Numbered from the stretch's first letter, positions 55,137 through 64,000 are shown. The stretch: DNA of 64,000 nucleotides from Allobosea sp. BK604 (GCF_004341515.1 NZ_SLZF01000010.1:274850-338849), one strand, 5' to 3'. The notes: generated from the sequence alone by a model not told the origin. Translations and numbers: made by a program.

Positions 55137-55970
55137 TCAGTCTTTCAGGGCCAGCCAGATTTCGACGATGCCGTTGCCGGTCGCACCGTCGAAGCGCTCG
55201 TCCATGCGCTCCAGTATCGGCCCGTCGGCCGGCTTGCGCCCGGATTTGGGCAGCCAGTCGCGAAAGATCGCCTCATAGGTCTGCTTGATGCCGGTGACAT
55301 GGCCGCGATGTTCGAACACCGCGTAATTCTGCTCGGGCACGCGGGTGCGCTCGAACTCGGCCGGCAGGTCGGTGAACTCGGAGACCTCGGCGCCGGCGAT
55401 ATAGTCGAAATTGCCGTGATCGTCGCAGTTATAGCTGACGCCATAGGCGATGTAGCCGACCTGGTCGGGAATATGCCCGAAATGCGGGGCGATCCTTTGC
55501 CAGAGCGACGGGATGCCCTGGGTGTTCTCATAGGAGAAGCGTCCCCCGAAGCCGGCGACGAGGATCGGCTTGCCTTTGACGAAGCGCGGTTCGGGCAAGG
55601 TGATGGTGGTTTCGCTATGCATGGGCAGGGGCTCCACGAGCTGCAGTGATGACAGATCGCGCACAGCACGCAGCTGTTCCGGCGTGATGCCGAACTGCTC
55701 GCGGAAGGCGCGTGTGAATGCCTCGTGAGAGCCATAGCCCCAATCCAGCGCGACCGAGAGGATGTCGGGCGCGCCGTCTGCGAGCTGGCGCGCCGCCTCC
55801 GACAGCCGGCGAGCGCGGACATAGCGCATGATCGAATGGCCGGTAGCGACACCGAAGGCGCGGCTGAGATGGAAGCGCGAGACGCCGCTGACCGCCGCGA
55901 TCTCGTCGAGCGAGATGTCGGAGGCGAAGCGGCTCTCGATGCACCAGACAGCTTTCTTGATCGGGTCCAT
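55137..55970 (-). CDS. AraC-family regulator with GyrI-like effector domain
   Basis: 277 residues from ATG 55970. The N-terminal AraC DNA-binding domain has two helix-turn-helix units (SLDEIAAVSGVSRFHLSRAF and ILSVALDWGYGSHEAFTRAF). The C-terminal half (about 115-277) looks like the GyrI/BmrR-type small-molecule domain (LVEPLPMHSETTITLPEPRF and onward, ending in VEIWLALKD). This is the Rob/SoxS-like architecture of a sensor of toxic compounds. Target genes unknown. Confidence 0.88.
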   Translation of the reverse strand: MDPIKKAVWCIESRFASDISLDEIAAVSGVSRFHLSRAFGVATGHSIMRYVRARRLSEAARQLADGAPDILSVALDWGYGSHEAFTRAFREQFGITPEQLRAVRDLSSLQLVEPLPMHSETTITLPEPRFVKGKPILVAGFGGRFSYENTQGIPSLWQRIAPHFGHIPDQVGYIAYGVSYNCDDHGNFDYIAGAEVSEFTDLPAEFERTRVPEQNYAVFEHRGHVTGIKQTYEAIFRDWLPKSGRKPADGPILERMDERFDGATGNGIVEIWLALKD

Positions 55971-56086
55971 GGCGGCTCTCACGAAACGCCGCGACCATGT
56001 CGCAGGCAAGACGGCTCCGCTTGATCGGGATTGCTCAGGATAACCGCCACTGCCGGATATGTGGCACGGCACCACGGAGGCGCGAA

Positions 56087-56977
56087 CTATCGCGGCGCTT
56101 TGACGACATCGAGGAAGGCGCGCAGCGCCGGCGGTACGGCCCGATGTCCCGGATAGTAGATGGCGATGCGTTCGGGAGCGGGCGTCCACGGGTTCAGAAC
56201 CTGGCGCAACTGCCCGCAAGCCAAGGCCGCCTCTGCGGCAGGACTGACGACATAGGCGATGCCGAGACCTTCGATCGCGGCCTCGACCATCAGTTCCTCG
56301 TCGTCGAGAATGACCGGGCCGGCTGTGTCGATCGTCAACGCCTGGCCGGCGCGCGCGAACTCCCAGCGATAGAGCTTGCCGTTGGGCACGCGGTGCCCGA
56401 TGCAGCGATGGCGCGCGAGGTCGTCGGGCGTGCCCGGCTCGCCGAAGCGTTCGAGATAGGCCGGTGACGCGACGCAAATAAAGCTGACCATGCCCGCGAA
56501 CGGCACGGCGATCATGTCCTTCGGAACCGAGTCCAGGAGACGCAGCCCGGCATCGAAGCCGCCTGCGACGATGTCGACGAGCTTCCCCTCGACGACGAGG
56601 TCGACCACCACGTCCGGAAAGCGCTGCGACATGGCAGGGAGCACGTCCCGCACCAGCAATGTGGCTCCAAGCCGGGGCGCATTGATCCGGACGGTGCCCG
56701 CGACATTGCCGCGAAACGTGGCGACGCTCTCAAGCGCGTCGTCCAACGTGGCGAGGGCCGGCCGAAGCCGCTCGAGCAATGCGGAGCCGGCCTCCGTCGG
56801 AGAGACGCTGCGCGTCGTGCGGTTGAGCAGGCGCACGCCCATGCGCTCCTCGAGGGCGCGCATCGCATGGCTCAATGTCGAGGGGGCCGTGCCGAGCTCA
56901 TCCGCTGCGCGACGGAAGCTGCGGCGGGTCGCGACGGTCACGAAAGCGGTGAGATCGTTGAGCGACGGATGAACCAT
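56087..56977 (-). CDS. LysR-family transcriptional regulator
   Basis: 296 residues from ATG 56977 (MVHPSLNDLTAFVTVATRRS); a longer in-frame start exists at 57013. The winged HTH is SFRRAADELGTAPSTLSHAM, followed by the linker helix and the co-inducer domain starting at GTVRINAPRLGA. It belongs to the group with R-x-x-L-L-N-R-T-T-R after the HTH. It is divergent from ridA-like 57113, with 135 bases between them, so it may regulate that gene. Confidence 0.92.
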   Translation of the reverse strand: MVHPSLNDLTAFVTVATRRSFRRAADELGTAPSTLSHAMRALEERMGVRLLNRTTRSVSPTEAGSALLERLRPALATLDDALESVATFRGNVAGTVRINAPRLGATLLVRDVLPAMSQRFPDVVVDLVVEGKLVDIVAGGFDAGLRLLDSVPKDMIAVPFAGMVSFICVASPAYLERFGEPGTPDDLARHRCIGHRVPNGKLYRWEFARAGQALTIDTAGPVILDDEELMVEAAIEGLGIAYVVSPAAEAALACGQLRQVLNPWTPAPERIAIYYPGHRAVPPALRAFLDVVKAPR

Positions 56978-57112
56978 TGCTGGCGATTTTGCATCTACCC
57001 ATACGAATTTCAACGGCTACTGCGAACAATGCCCCGGCTCTATCTCCGAAGCCGTACCAGCGAGACCTCGCGGCTTGTGCCGCTGCGGTTCGAAACCGGA
57101 GAAAGAAACGAG

Positions 57113-57520
57113 ATGTCCAAACGCGACGCCATCTTCCCCGCCGATCGACACGCGCTCTACGATCTCCATCGCTATTCGGCGGCGATACGCTCCGGCGATC
57201 TGCTCTTCGTCTCGGGCCAGGTCGGCAGCCGCGAGGACGGCACGCCAGAGCCGGTGTTCGAGGATCAGGTCCGGCGCGCCTTCGCCAATCTGCGCGCCGT
57301 GCTGGCCGCGGCCGGCTGCAGCTTCGACGACGTGATCGACGTCACCAGCTTCCATACCGACCCGCAGGCGCAGTTCGACACCGTGCTGGCTGTTCGCGAG
57401 CAGGAGATCGGCGAGCCGCCCTATCCGGCCTGGACGGCGATCGGCGTGACCTGGTTGGCGGGCTTCGATTTCGAGCTCAAGGTCATCGCCCGAATTCCGG
57501 CCGGCGGCGAGCGCGCTTAG
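57113..57520 (+). CDS. RidA/YjgF family protein
   Basis: 135 residues from ATG 57113, after a GGAGAAA sequence. The RidA fold motifs are SGDLLFVSGQVGSREDG, NLRAVLAAAGCSFDDVIDVT and the end WLAGFDFELKVIARI. RidA removes reactive enamine/imine intermediates; members lacking the key Arg act otherwise. I do not see the diagnostic Arg of the RidA subgroup clearly, so a related Rid subfamily is likely. The stop codon TAG (57518-57520) is part of a family B repeat. Confidence 0.87.
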   Translation: MSKRDAIFPADRHALYDLHRYSAAIRSGDLLFVSGQVGSREDGTPEPVFEDQVRRAFANLRAVLAAAGCSFDDVIDVTSFHTDPQAQFDTVLAVREQEIGEPPYPAWTAIGVTWLAGFDFELKVIARIPAGGERA

Positions 57521-57589
57521 ATCTTCCAGCTCCTTGTTTCGCATCGGCTTTTCCGAAAGCCACAAGCCAGTTTTCGGGCCGATACGCTA
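57518..57589. repeat. Family B repeat filling the convergent ridA-recG gap
   Basis: 72 bases. Read on the minus strand it begins TAGCGTATCGGCCCGAAAAC and continues with GCCGATGCGAAACAAGGAGC, matching the element at 21916. The left three bases TAG are the ridA-like stop codon; the right three, read in reverse, are the recG stop codon TAG. Confidence 0.75.
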
Positions 57590-59689
57590 GCCCGCCCTGA
57601 GCAACCGGATCGCGACGTCGCGCTCGAACAGATAGAGCAGGGTGCGCACCGCCTGGCCACGCGGGGTCTCCAATTGCGGATCGCGCTCGATCAGCAGGCG
57701 GGCATCGTCGCGCGCCGCCGCTAGGAGATCGCCGTCGATCTCCGGCCGCGCGATGCGCCAGTCGGGCGAGCCCGATTGCTTGGTGCCGAGCACCTCGCCT
57801 TCGCCGCGCAGGCGCAGGTCCTCCTCGGCGATCCGGAAGCCGTCCTCGGTCTCGCGCATGATGGTGAGGCGCGCCTCCGCCACCGGCCCGAGCGGGCCCT
57901 TGTAGAGCAGCAGGCAGGTCGATGCGGCCGAGCCGCGCCCGATGCGGCCGCGCAGCTGATGAAGCTGGGCGAGGCCGAAGCGCTCGGCATGCTCGATCAC
58001 CATCACGCTGGCATTGGGCACGTCGACGCCGACCTCGATCACCGTGGTCGAGACCAGGATGCGCGTCTCGCCGGTCGAGAACGCCGCCATGGCCGCGTCC
58101 TTGTCGCGGCCGGGCATCTGGCCATGCAGCAGCCCGACCTTGGCGCCAAAGACCTCGCGCAGCGCCTCGAAGCGCTCCTGCGCGGCGGCGACGTCGAGCG
58201 TGTCGGATTCCTGCACGAGCGGGCAGACCCAGTAGACCTGCGCGCCCGCATCGACCGCGCGCCCGACGGCGCCGACGACCTCGTCATGGCGCTCCGAGGA
58301 GATCGCTCGCGTCACGATCGGCTTGCGACCCGCCGGCTTCTCCGAGAGCACGGAGATGTCCATGTCGCCGAACCAGGTCAGCGACAGCGTGCGCGGGATC
58401 GGCGTCGCGGTCATGACGAGCACGTCGACCGCCTCGCCCTTCGAGCCGAGCAGCAGGCGCTGATGCACGCCGAAGCGGTGCTGCTCGTCGACGACGGCCA
58501 GCGCGAGGTCGTGAAAGACAACGCCTTCCTGGAACAGCGCATGGGTGCCGACGGCGATGTCGATCTCGCCATTCGCCAGACCTTCCAGCACCTGTCGCCG
58601 GCCGGCGCCTTTCTCGCGCCCGGTCAGCAGCGCGAGCTTGAGGCCTGCGCTCTGAGCCAGCGGCGCCAGCCGCTCGGCATGCTGGCGGGCGAGGATCTCG
58701 GTCGGCGCCATCATGACCGATTGCCTGTTGGCCTCGGCTGCGGCCGCCATGGCCATCAGCGCCACCACGGTCTTGCCGGAGCCGACATCGCCCTGCAGCA
58801 GCCGCAGCATGCGCTCGGGTTTTTCCATGTCGTCATGGATATCGGCGACAGCCTTGCGTTGGCCATCGGTGAGCGAGAAGGGCAGGGTGGCTTCGATGGC
58901 GCGACGGATTGCGCCGTCGCCCGCCGTGACGCGCCCAGCCGCTTTTTTCTGCTGCCGGCGCACCAGAGCGAGCGCGATCTGGCTCGCCAGCAATTCATCA
59001 TAGCCGACGCGCCGACGCGCGATCGTGTCGGCCTGGACGGCACGCAGGTCCGGGGGATGGTGCAGCGCCTGCATCGCCGTGATGAAGCTCGGAAAGCCGC
59101 TCCTGGCGTGGAAACCGGAATCCTGCCATTCGGCGAGATCGGGGCATTTCTCGGCCGCGCCGGCCGCGATCCGCGTCATCACGCGCGCGCCTATGCCCTC
59201 GGTCAGGCCATAGACCGGCTCGATCGCGGGCAGGGTGGCGAAGGCCTTCGCATCCATGATCCGGTCCGGATGCACCATCTGGCGCATGCCGTCCCAGAGC
59301 TCGAGCTTGCCCGAGATGATGCGGTATTCGCCGATGGGCATGGTCTGCAGCAGGTGCCGGATATCGGCATGGAAGAAGACCAGCGTCACATCGCCAGTCT
59401 CGTCCTCGACGATGATGCGATAGGGCGCCTTGGCCTTGCCGGGCGGGGCCGGGCGATGCTCGGCGACGCGCGCCGAGAAGGTCGCGATCTCGCCGATCGG
59501 CGCGTCCGAAATGCTGGCGCTCGGCCGCCGGTCGACCGCTCCGGTCGGCAAATGGAACAGCAGGTCGATGACGCGCGCCGGGCGCGTCTCGTCGCCCAGG
59601 AGCTTGTCCAGCGCCTTGCCGAGCTTGGGGCCGACGCCGGAAAGCGTCGTCGCGGGGGCGAAGAGCGGGTCGAGGATCGAGGGGCGCAA
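57587..59689 (-). CDS. recG: ATP-dependent DNA helicase RecG
   Basis: Branch-migrating helicase that remodels stalled forks and Holliday junctions. 700 residues. An N-terminal wedge OB domain is followed by helicase domains with Walker A GDVGSGKT around residue 300, DEQHRFG (motif II), TATPIPRTLSL (motif III) and the motif region RIGRGSAASTCLLLY. Divergent from sdhE with a 178-base gap. Its stop lies in a repeat. Confidence 0.97.
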   Translation of the reverse strand: MRPSILDPLFAPATTLSGVGPKLGKALDKLLGDETRPARVIDLLFHLPTGAVDRRPSASISDAPIGEIATFSARVAEHRPAPPGKAKAPYRIIVEDETGDVTLVFFHADIRHLLQTMPIGEYRIISGKLELWDGMRQMVHPDRIMDAKAFATLPAIEPVYGLTEGIGARVMTRIAAGAAEKCPDLAEWQDSGFHARSGFPSFITAMQALHHPPDLRAVQADTIARRRVGYDELLASQIALALVRRQQKKAAGRVTAGDGAIRRAIEATLPFSLTDGQRKAVADIHDDMEKPERMLRLLQGDVGSGKTVVALMAMAAAAEANRQSVMMAPTEILARQHAERLAPLAQSAGLKLALLTGREKGAGRRQVLEGLANGEIDIAVGTHALFQEGVVFHDLALAVVDEQHRFGVHQRLLLGSKGEAVDVLVMTATPIPRTLSLTWFGDMDISVLSEKPAGRKPIVTRAISSERHDEVVGAVGRAVDAGAQVYWVCPLVQESDTLDVAAAQERFEALREVFGAKVGLLHGQMPGRDKDAAMAAFSTGETRILVSTTVIEVGVDVPNASVMVIEHAERFGLAQLHQLRGRIGRGSAASTCLLLYKGPLGPVAEARLTIMRETEDGFRIAEEDLRLRGEGEVLGTKQSGSPDWRIARPEIDGDLLAAARDDARLLIERDPQLETPRGQAVRTLLYLFERDVAIRLLRAG

Positions 59690-59867
59690 TCGGGTTCTCA
59701 GGACATGTCAGGAGTGTGGCGAACGCGGCCGTTCGACCGCTGACTTCGCCCGACTCCCTCGCTATATAGCCGGTGACGGCAGGCTCCGCGACGGGGCCGG
59801 CCCGTTTCCCGTTTTCAGTCCCCAGAGCAGCGCGCAAGCCATGCTCCGGATTTTGGTGAGGATGACG

Positions 59868-60164
59868 ATGTCCGGCACGACCCGCACCAGCGCCGATCTC
59901 GACCCGCGCCGCCGCAAGCTGCTCTTCCGTGCCTGGCATCGCGGCATGCGCGAGATGGATCTGATCATGGGCCGCTTCGCCGATGCCGAGATCGGCGCCC
60001 TCAGCGAGGCCGATCTCGACGAGTTCGAGCGGCTGATCGAGGTGCTCGACCGCGACCTGCTCTCCTGGGTGACGGGGGAGGCTGCGGTGCCGGAGAATTA
60101 CGACACGGATCTCTTCCGCCGGCTGAAGGGTTTCCATCACCACGACAAGCCAATTCATGTCTGA
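59868..60164 (+). CDS. sdhE: Succinate dehydrogenase assembly factor SdhE
   Basis: 98 residues, DUF339 family. Promotes covalent FAD attachment to SdhA. The conserved motif lies in LLFRAWHRGMREMDLIMGRF (family RGxxE position: RGMRE). I chose ATG 59868 (MSGTTRTSADLD) with GTGAGG about seven bases before; ATG 59862 is also possible. A sdhE-mfd pair next to recG is usual in alphaproteobacteria. Confidence 0.93.
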   Translation: MSGTTRTSADLDPRRRKLLFRAWHRGMREMDLIMGRFADAEIGALSEADLDEFERLIEVLDRDLLSWVTGEAAVPENYDTDLFRRLKGFHHHDKPIHV

Positions 60165-60166
60165 CC

Positions 60167-60257
60167 CGTCACTGCGAGCGAAGCGAAGCAATTCAGGGGG
60201 GCAGGTGAGCGAGCCCTCTGGATTGCTTCGTCGGCTTCGCCTCCTCGCAATGACGGC
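60167..60257. repeat. Inverted pair of family C repeats between sdhE and mfd
   Basis: Left arm CGTCACTGCGAGCGAAGCG and right arm ending CTCCTCGCAATGACGG, roughly complementary over 30 bases, so it can form a large hairpin. Both arms match the repeat at 28666 and 63847. Confidence 0.7.
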
Positions 60258-60293
60258 CAGGCGACCAGCGCTTATTCAGATCAAGAAGACCGC

Positions 60294-63200
60294 ATGAGCA
60301 TTCCCGCACCCGCCCAGCTCGCCAAGCTGCAGATCGACCGCATCCTCGACGCGCTCAACCGCGGCGACAAGCCGACGCTCGCCAGCGTGCCCGATGGCTT
60401 CGACGCCATCGTCCTTGCCGACCTGAGCCGCGCCCGGGCGAAGAAATCCGAAGGCGCGGCCATGCTGGTCTTCGTCGCGCGCGACGGCCAGCGGCTGCAG
60501 GTGCTCGAGAACGCCCTGCAATTCGTCGCGCCGGACCTGGAGGTGATGTCCTTCCCGGCCTGGGACTGCCAGCCTTATGACCGCGTCTCGCCGGCGCCCT
60601 CGATCGTCGCGCACCGGATGACGACGCTGTCGCGGCTTGCCAAGACCAAGTCCGGCGACAAGCCGCGCCTGCTGCTGACGACGGTCAACGCCGCGCTCCA
60701 GCGCGTGCCGGCCTTCTCGCGGGTGGCGTCGGAAAGCTTCTCGGCCGCGCCGGGCAACATGGTCGATACCGAGGAGCTCGCCCGCTGGCTCGACATTAAC
60801 GGTTATTTGCGCACCTCGACCGTGCGCGAGACCGGCGAATTCGCCGTGCGCGGCGGCATCGTCGATCTCTACCCGCCGGGCATGCCGGCGCCGATCCGTC
60901 TCGATTTCTTCGGCGACACGCTCGAATCGATCCGCACCTTCGATCCGGAGACGCAGCGCACCAGCGGGCAATTGCGCGGGCTCGACCTCGTGCCGATGTC
61001 CGAGGCGCAAATGACCAGCGAAAGCATCAAGCGCTTCCGCCAGTCCTATATCGCGACCTTCGGCACGCCCGGCCGTGACGACACGCTTTATGAAGCGGTG
61101 AGCGAGGGCCGGCGGCCGGCCGGCCTGGAGCATTGGCTGCCGCTGCTGGCGGACAGGCTCGACACGCTCTTCACCTATCTGCCGGACGTACCGATCGTCC
61201 TGGATTCGCTCGTCGAGGACGCCGTCGGCGAGCGCATCAGCCTGATCAAGGACTATTACGACGCCCGCAAGGCTGCGCTCGACCAGCCCAGCGGCGGTGG
61301 CATTCCCTACAAGCCGCTGCGGCCCGATGCGCTCTATCTTTCACCATCGGAATGGCGCGGTGTCATCGACAATGCCGGCACGGCCTCGCTGACGCCCTTC
61401 GTCATGCCCGACAGCGAGGGCAAGCTCGTCGTCGAGCTCGGCGCCCGTCAGGGCCGCAGCTTCGCCGCCGAGCGGGCCGACACGTCCGGGAACGTCTTCG
61501 ACGCTGCCGTCAAGCATGTGAAGGCGCTGGAGGCCGATGGCCGCCGCGTCATCCTCGCCGCCTGGTCGGAGGGCTCGCGCGAGCGCCTCGCCCATGTGCT
61601 GGCCGATCACGGCCTGAAGAGCACGCAGCTGACCGGCAGCCTGCGCGCCGCCTTCGATCTCAAGCCCGGCACCGTGGCGCTTGCCGTCTGGGGTTTCGAG
61701 ACCGGGTTCGAGGCCGGCAAGCTCGCGGTCATCGGCGAGCAGGACATTCTCGGCGATCGCCTGGTGCGGCCGCGGCGCAAGGCACGCCGGCCGCAGGACT
61801 TCATCGCGGAGCTGTCCTCGCTCGCGATGGGCGATCTCGTCGTCCATGTCGATCACGGCATCGGCCGCTTCGTCGGCCTGCAGTCGATCACCGCCGCCGG
61901 CGCGCCGCATGACTGCCTCGAGATCCATTATGCGGCGGACGCGAAGCTCTTCCTGCCGGTCGAGAATATCGAGCTGCTCTCGCGCTACGGCTCGGAGGAT
62001 ACCGAGGTTCCGCTCGATCGGCTCGGCGGTGGCGGCTGGCAGGCGCGCAAGGCCAAGCTGAAGCAGCGCATCCGCGAGATGGCGGGCAAGCTGATCCAGA
62101 TCGCCGCGGCCCGGGCCCTCAAGGAAGCGCCGCGCCTGATCCCGCAGGAGGGGCTCTACGACGAGTTCTGCGCCCGCTTCCCCTTCGAGGAGACGGAGGA
62201 CCAGCAGAACACGATCGATGCCGTGCTCGACGACCTCGCCGCCGGCCGGCCAATGGACCGGCTGGTCTGCGGCGATGTCGGCTTCGGCAAGACCGAGGTG
62301 GCGCTGCGCGCCGCCTTCGCCGCCGCCATGGCCGGCAAGCAGGTCGCGGTCGTGGTGCCGACGACTCTGCTCGCGCGCCAGCACTACCGGAATTTCGCCG
62401 AGCGCTTCAAAGGCCTGCCGCTCCAGATCGGCCAGGCCTCGCGCTTCGTCTCGGCGCAGGAGCTGAAAGCGGTCAAGCAGGGCGTGAAGGACGGCACGAT
62501 GGACATCGTCGTCGGCACCCATGCGCTGCTCGGCAAGGGCATCGAGTTCAAGGATCTCGGCCTCGTCATCGTCGATGAGGAGCAGCATTTCGGCGTCAAT
62601 CACAAGGAGCGCCTGAAGGAGTTCCGCGCCGAGGTCCATATGCTGACGCTCTCGGCGACGCCGATCCCGCGCACGCTGCAGCTCGCCATGACCGGCGTGC
62701 GCGAGCTCTCGATCATCGCGACGCCGCCAGTCGATCGTCTCGCGGTGCGCACCTTCGTCACGCCCTTCGACCCGTTGATCGTGCGCGAGGCGCTGCTGCG
62801 CGAGCGCTATCGTGGCGGGCGCAGCTTCTATGTCGTGCCGCGCATCGAGGACATCGCCGAGGTCAAGGACTTCCTCGACAAGCAGGTCCCGGAATGCAAG
62901 GTCGGCATCGCCCATGGCCAGATGGCGGCGGGTACGCTCGAGGACGTGATGACGGCGTTCTATGAGGGCCAGTACGACATCCTGCTCTCGACCACGATCG
63001 TCGAATCCGGGCTGGACATCCCGACCGCCAACACGCTGATCGTGCACCGGGCCGACATGTTCGGCCTCGCCCAGCTCTATCAGCTGCGCGGCCGCGTCGG
63101 CCGCTCGAAGATCCGCGCCTATGCGCTCTTCACCATGCCGGCCAAGCGCAAGCTGACCGAGCAGGCCGAGCGCCGTCTCAAGGTGCTGCAATCGCTCGAT

Positions 63201-63842
63201 ACGCTCGGCGCCGGCTTCCAGCTGGCGAGCCACGATCTCGACATCCGCGGCGCCGGCAACCTGCTCGGCGATGAGCAATCCGGCCATATCAAGGAGGTCG
63301 GTTACGAGCTCTACCAGCAGATGCTGGAAGAGGCGGTGGCTGCGCTCAAGGCCGGTGTCGAGATCGAGAGCGACGCGCATTGGTCGCCGTCGATCCAGAT
63401 CGGCGCGCCGGTGATGATCCCGGAGCATTACGTTACCGATCTGACGCTCCGCCTCACGCTCTACAAGCGGCTCTCGACCATGGACGAGGACGGCGAGATC
63501 CAGTCCTTTGGCGCCGAGCTGGTCGACCGGTTCGGGCCGCTGCCGGAAGAGGTCCAGCAGCTTCTGGAGATCGTCGCAATCAAGGCGCTTTGCAAACGCG
63601 CCAATGTCGAGAAGGTCGAGGCCGGGCCGAAGGGCATCATCGTCGCCTTCCGCGACAATGAATTCGCCAATCCCGAAGGGCTGGTTTCCTATGTCGCCAA
63701 GCAGGGCACGCTGGCGAAAGTCCGTCCGGACATGCGCGTCGTCTTCATCGACGATTTCGAGACCGCTGAACAGCGCCTCAAGGGCACGCGGCGACTGCTG
63801 ACCGACCTGGCGCGGATCGCGGAGCGGAAGAAGGCGGCCTGA
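60294..63842 (+). CDS. mfd: Transcription-repair coupling factor Mfd
   Basis: Removes RNA polymerase stalled at DNA damage and recruits UvrA. 1182 residues, normal length. UvrB-like N-terminal region, the RNA-polymerase-interacting CarD-like domain (ELSSLAMGDLVVHVDHGIGRFVG), then translocase domains with Walker A GDVGFGKTE at about residue 660, DEEQHFGV and TLSATPIPRTLQLAM; the TRG motif and C-terminal UvrA-inhibitory domain follow (FGPLPEEVQQLLEI). Starts just after an inverted repeat pair. Confidence 0.97.
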   Translation: MSIPAPAQLAKLQIDRILDALNRGDKPTLASVPDGFDAIVLADLSRARAKKSEGAAMLVFVARDGQRLQVLENALQFVAPDLEVMSFPAWDCQPYDRVSPAPSIVAHRMTTLSRLAKTKSGDKPRLLLTTVNAALQRVPAFSRVASESFSAAPGNMVDTEELARWLDINGYLRTSTVRETGEFAVRGGIVDLYPPGMPAPIRLDFFGDTLESIRTFDPETQRTSGQLRGLDLVPMSEAQMTSESIKRFRQSYIATFGTPGRDDTLYEAVSEGRRPAGLEHWLPLLADRLDTLFTYLPDVPIVLDSLVEDAVGERISLIKDYYDARKAALDQPSGGGIPYKPLRPDALYLSPSEWRGVIDNAGTASLTPFVMPDSEGKLVVELGARQGRSFAAERADTSGNVFDAAVKHVKALEADGRRVILAAWSEGSRERLAHVLADHGLKSTQLTGSLRAAFDLKPGTVALAVWGFETGFEAGKLAVIGEQDILGDRLVRPRRKARRPQDFIAELSSLAMGDLVVHVDHGIGRFVGLQSITAAGAPHDCLEIHYAADAKLFLPVENIELLSRYGSEDTEVPLDRLGGGGWQARKAKLKQRIREMAGKLIQIAAARALKEAPRLIPQEGLYDEFCARFPFEETEDQQNTIDAVLDDLAAGRPMDRLVCGDVGFGKTEVALRAAFAAAMAGKQVAVVVPTTLLARQHYRNFAERFKGLPLQIGQASRFVSAQELKAVKQGVKDGTMDIVVGTHALLGKGIEFKDLGLVIVDEEQHFGVNHKERLKEFRAEVHMLTLSATPIPRTLQLAMTGVRELSIIATPPVDRLAVRTFVTPFDPLIVREALLRERYRGGRSFYVVPRIEDIAEVKDFLDKQVPECKVGIAHGQMAAGTLEDVMTAFYEGQYDILLSTTIVESGLDIPTANTLIVHRADMFGLAQLYQLRGRVGRSKIRAYALFTMPAKRKLTEQAERRLKVLQSLDTLGAGFQLASHDLDIRGAGNLLGDEQSGHIKEVGYELYQQMLEEAVAALKAGVEIESDAHWSPSIQIGAPVMIPEHYVTDLTLRLTLYKRLSTMDEDGEIQSFGAELVDRFGPLPEEVQQLLEIVAIKALCKRANVEKVEAGPKGIIVAFRDNEFANPEGLVSYVAKQGTLAKVRPDMRVVFIDDFETAEQRLKGTRRLLTDLARIAERKKAA

Positions 63843-63846
63843 ACCT

Positions 63847-63906
63847 CGTCGTCATTGCGAGGAGCGTAGCGACGAAGCAATCCTGGGGGACGTGGAGTGC
63901 TGCCGC
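63847..63906. repeat. Family C repeat after mfd
   Basis: 60 bases nearly identical to 28666-28725 (CGTCGTCATTGCGAGGAGCG, then AGCGACGAAGCAATCC). The remaining bases to 64000 show no gene that I can support. Confidence 0.75.
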
Positions 63907-64000
63907 CCTGGCGACTGTGTCTGACGTCAAGTCTTGGAGGGCGGTTTGTCTTGCCATGGCCTGTTCTGGCGGGCCATTGAGCTGAGGGCGACGAGAAGCT

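Noticed and set aside
59690..59867. Possible SOS box between recG and sdhE (GAAC-N6-GTTC)
   Set aside because: The spacing is six and the halves are inverted, not the direct GTTC-N7-GTTC that LexA of this group uses.
63907..64000. Start of another gene at the right edge
   Set aside because: The last 94 bases give no convincing start codon with a ribosome-binding site and no recognisable protein.

Overview
The window looks like a chromosomal core region of a high-GC alphaproteobacterium of the order Hyphomicrobiales (Rhizobiales). The gene order (lolD-dnaE, rpsB-tsf-pyrH-frr-uppS-cdsA-dxr-rseP-bamA-lpxD-fabZ-lpxA-lpxI-lpxB, gltA, gltX-comEC-lexA, moeA-moaC-trpC-trpD-trpG, trpE-ppiD, tpiA-secG-pyrG, glmU-glmS, recG-sdhE-mfd) is the one I know from that order. 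LpxI instead of LpxH, a LexA box of the GTTC-N7-GTTC type and a helix-hairpin-helix tail on RpsB fit the same assignment. A Bosea-like bacterium is my best guess, but this rests on memory of gene order and repeats, not on a search.

Layout. 1-6.2 kb: the end of lolD, a 36-residue membrane peptide, dnaE, a small VOC protein, a small exported protein and an exported TPR protein. 6.4-21.9 kb: translation (rpsB, tsf, pyrH, frr), isoprenoid and phospholipid steps (uppS, cdsA, dxr), envelope assembly (rseP, bamA) and early lipid A synthesis (lpxD-fabZ-lpxA-lpxI-lpxB), almost all on the plus strand and many with 1- or 4-base overlaps. 22.0-26.1 kb: a Bug-type solute receptor, citrate synthase and glutamyl-tRNA synthetase on the minus strand. 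26.4-33.7 kb: comEC, then lexA, moeA, moaC, trpC, trpD and trpG in the reverse direction. 33.9-40.7 kb: a patatin-like lipoprotein and a VOC protein split trpG from trpE; trpE is coupled to ppiD; tpiA, secG and pyrG follow on the other strand. 42.8-46.4 kb: a compact cluster of DUF350, DUF1190 (YgiB-like), ATP-grasp (YgiC-like), VOC and a second DUF350 gene. 46.4-54.2 kb: opgGH (glucan), glmU, glmS and a DUF454 gene. 54.3-64 kb: DUF502, an AraC/LysR/RidA insert, recG, sdhE and mfd.

Most genes are housekeeping. The accessory material is the YgiBC-like amidoligase cluster, four VOC genes, the patatin lipoprotein, the AraC/LysR/RidA block and several families of small palindromic repeats. I saw no insertion sequence, prophage, CRISPR array, rRNA or tRNA.

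Two observations stand out. First, two families of short intergenic repeats begin with TAG, and in seven places this TAG is exactly the stop codon of the neighbouring gene; in two convergent gaps one element supplies the stop codons of both genes. Second, the YgiB-like protein in the ATP-grasp cluster has a serine/glycine-rich tail that keeps an RGGFG motif which I also recall in E. coli YgiB. That makes the tail a candidate substrate for the neighbouring amidoligase-like enzyme.
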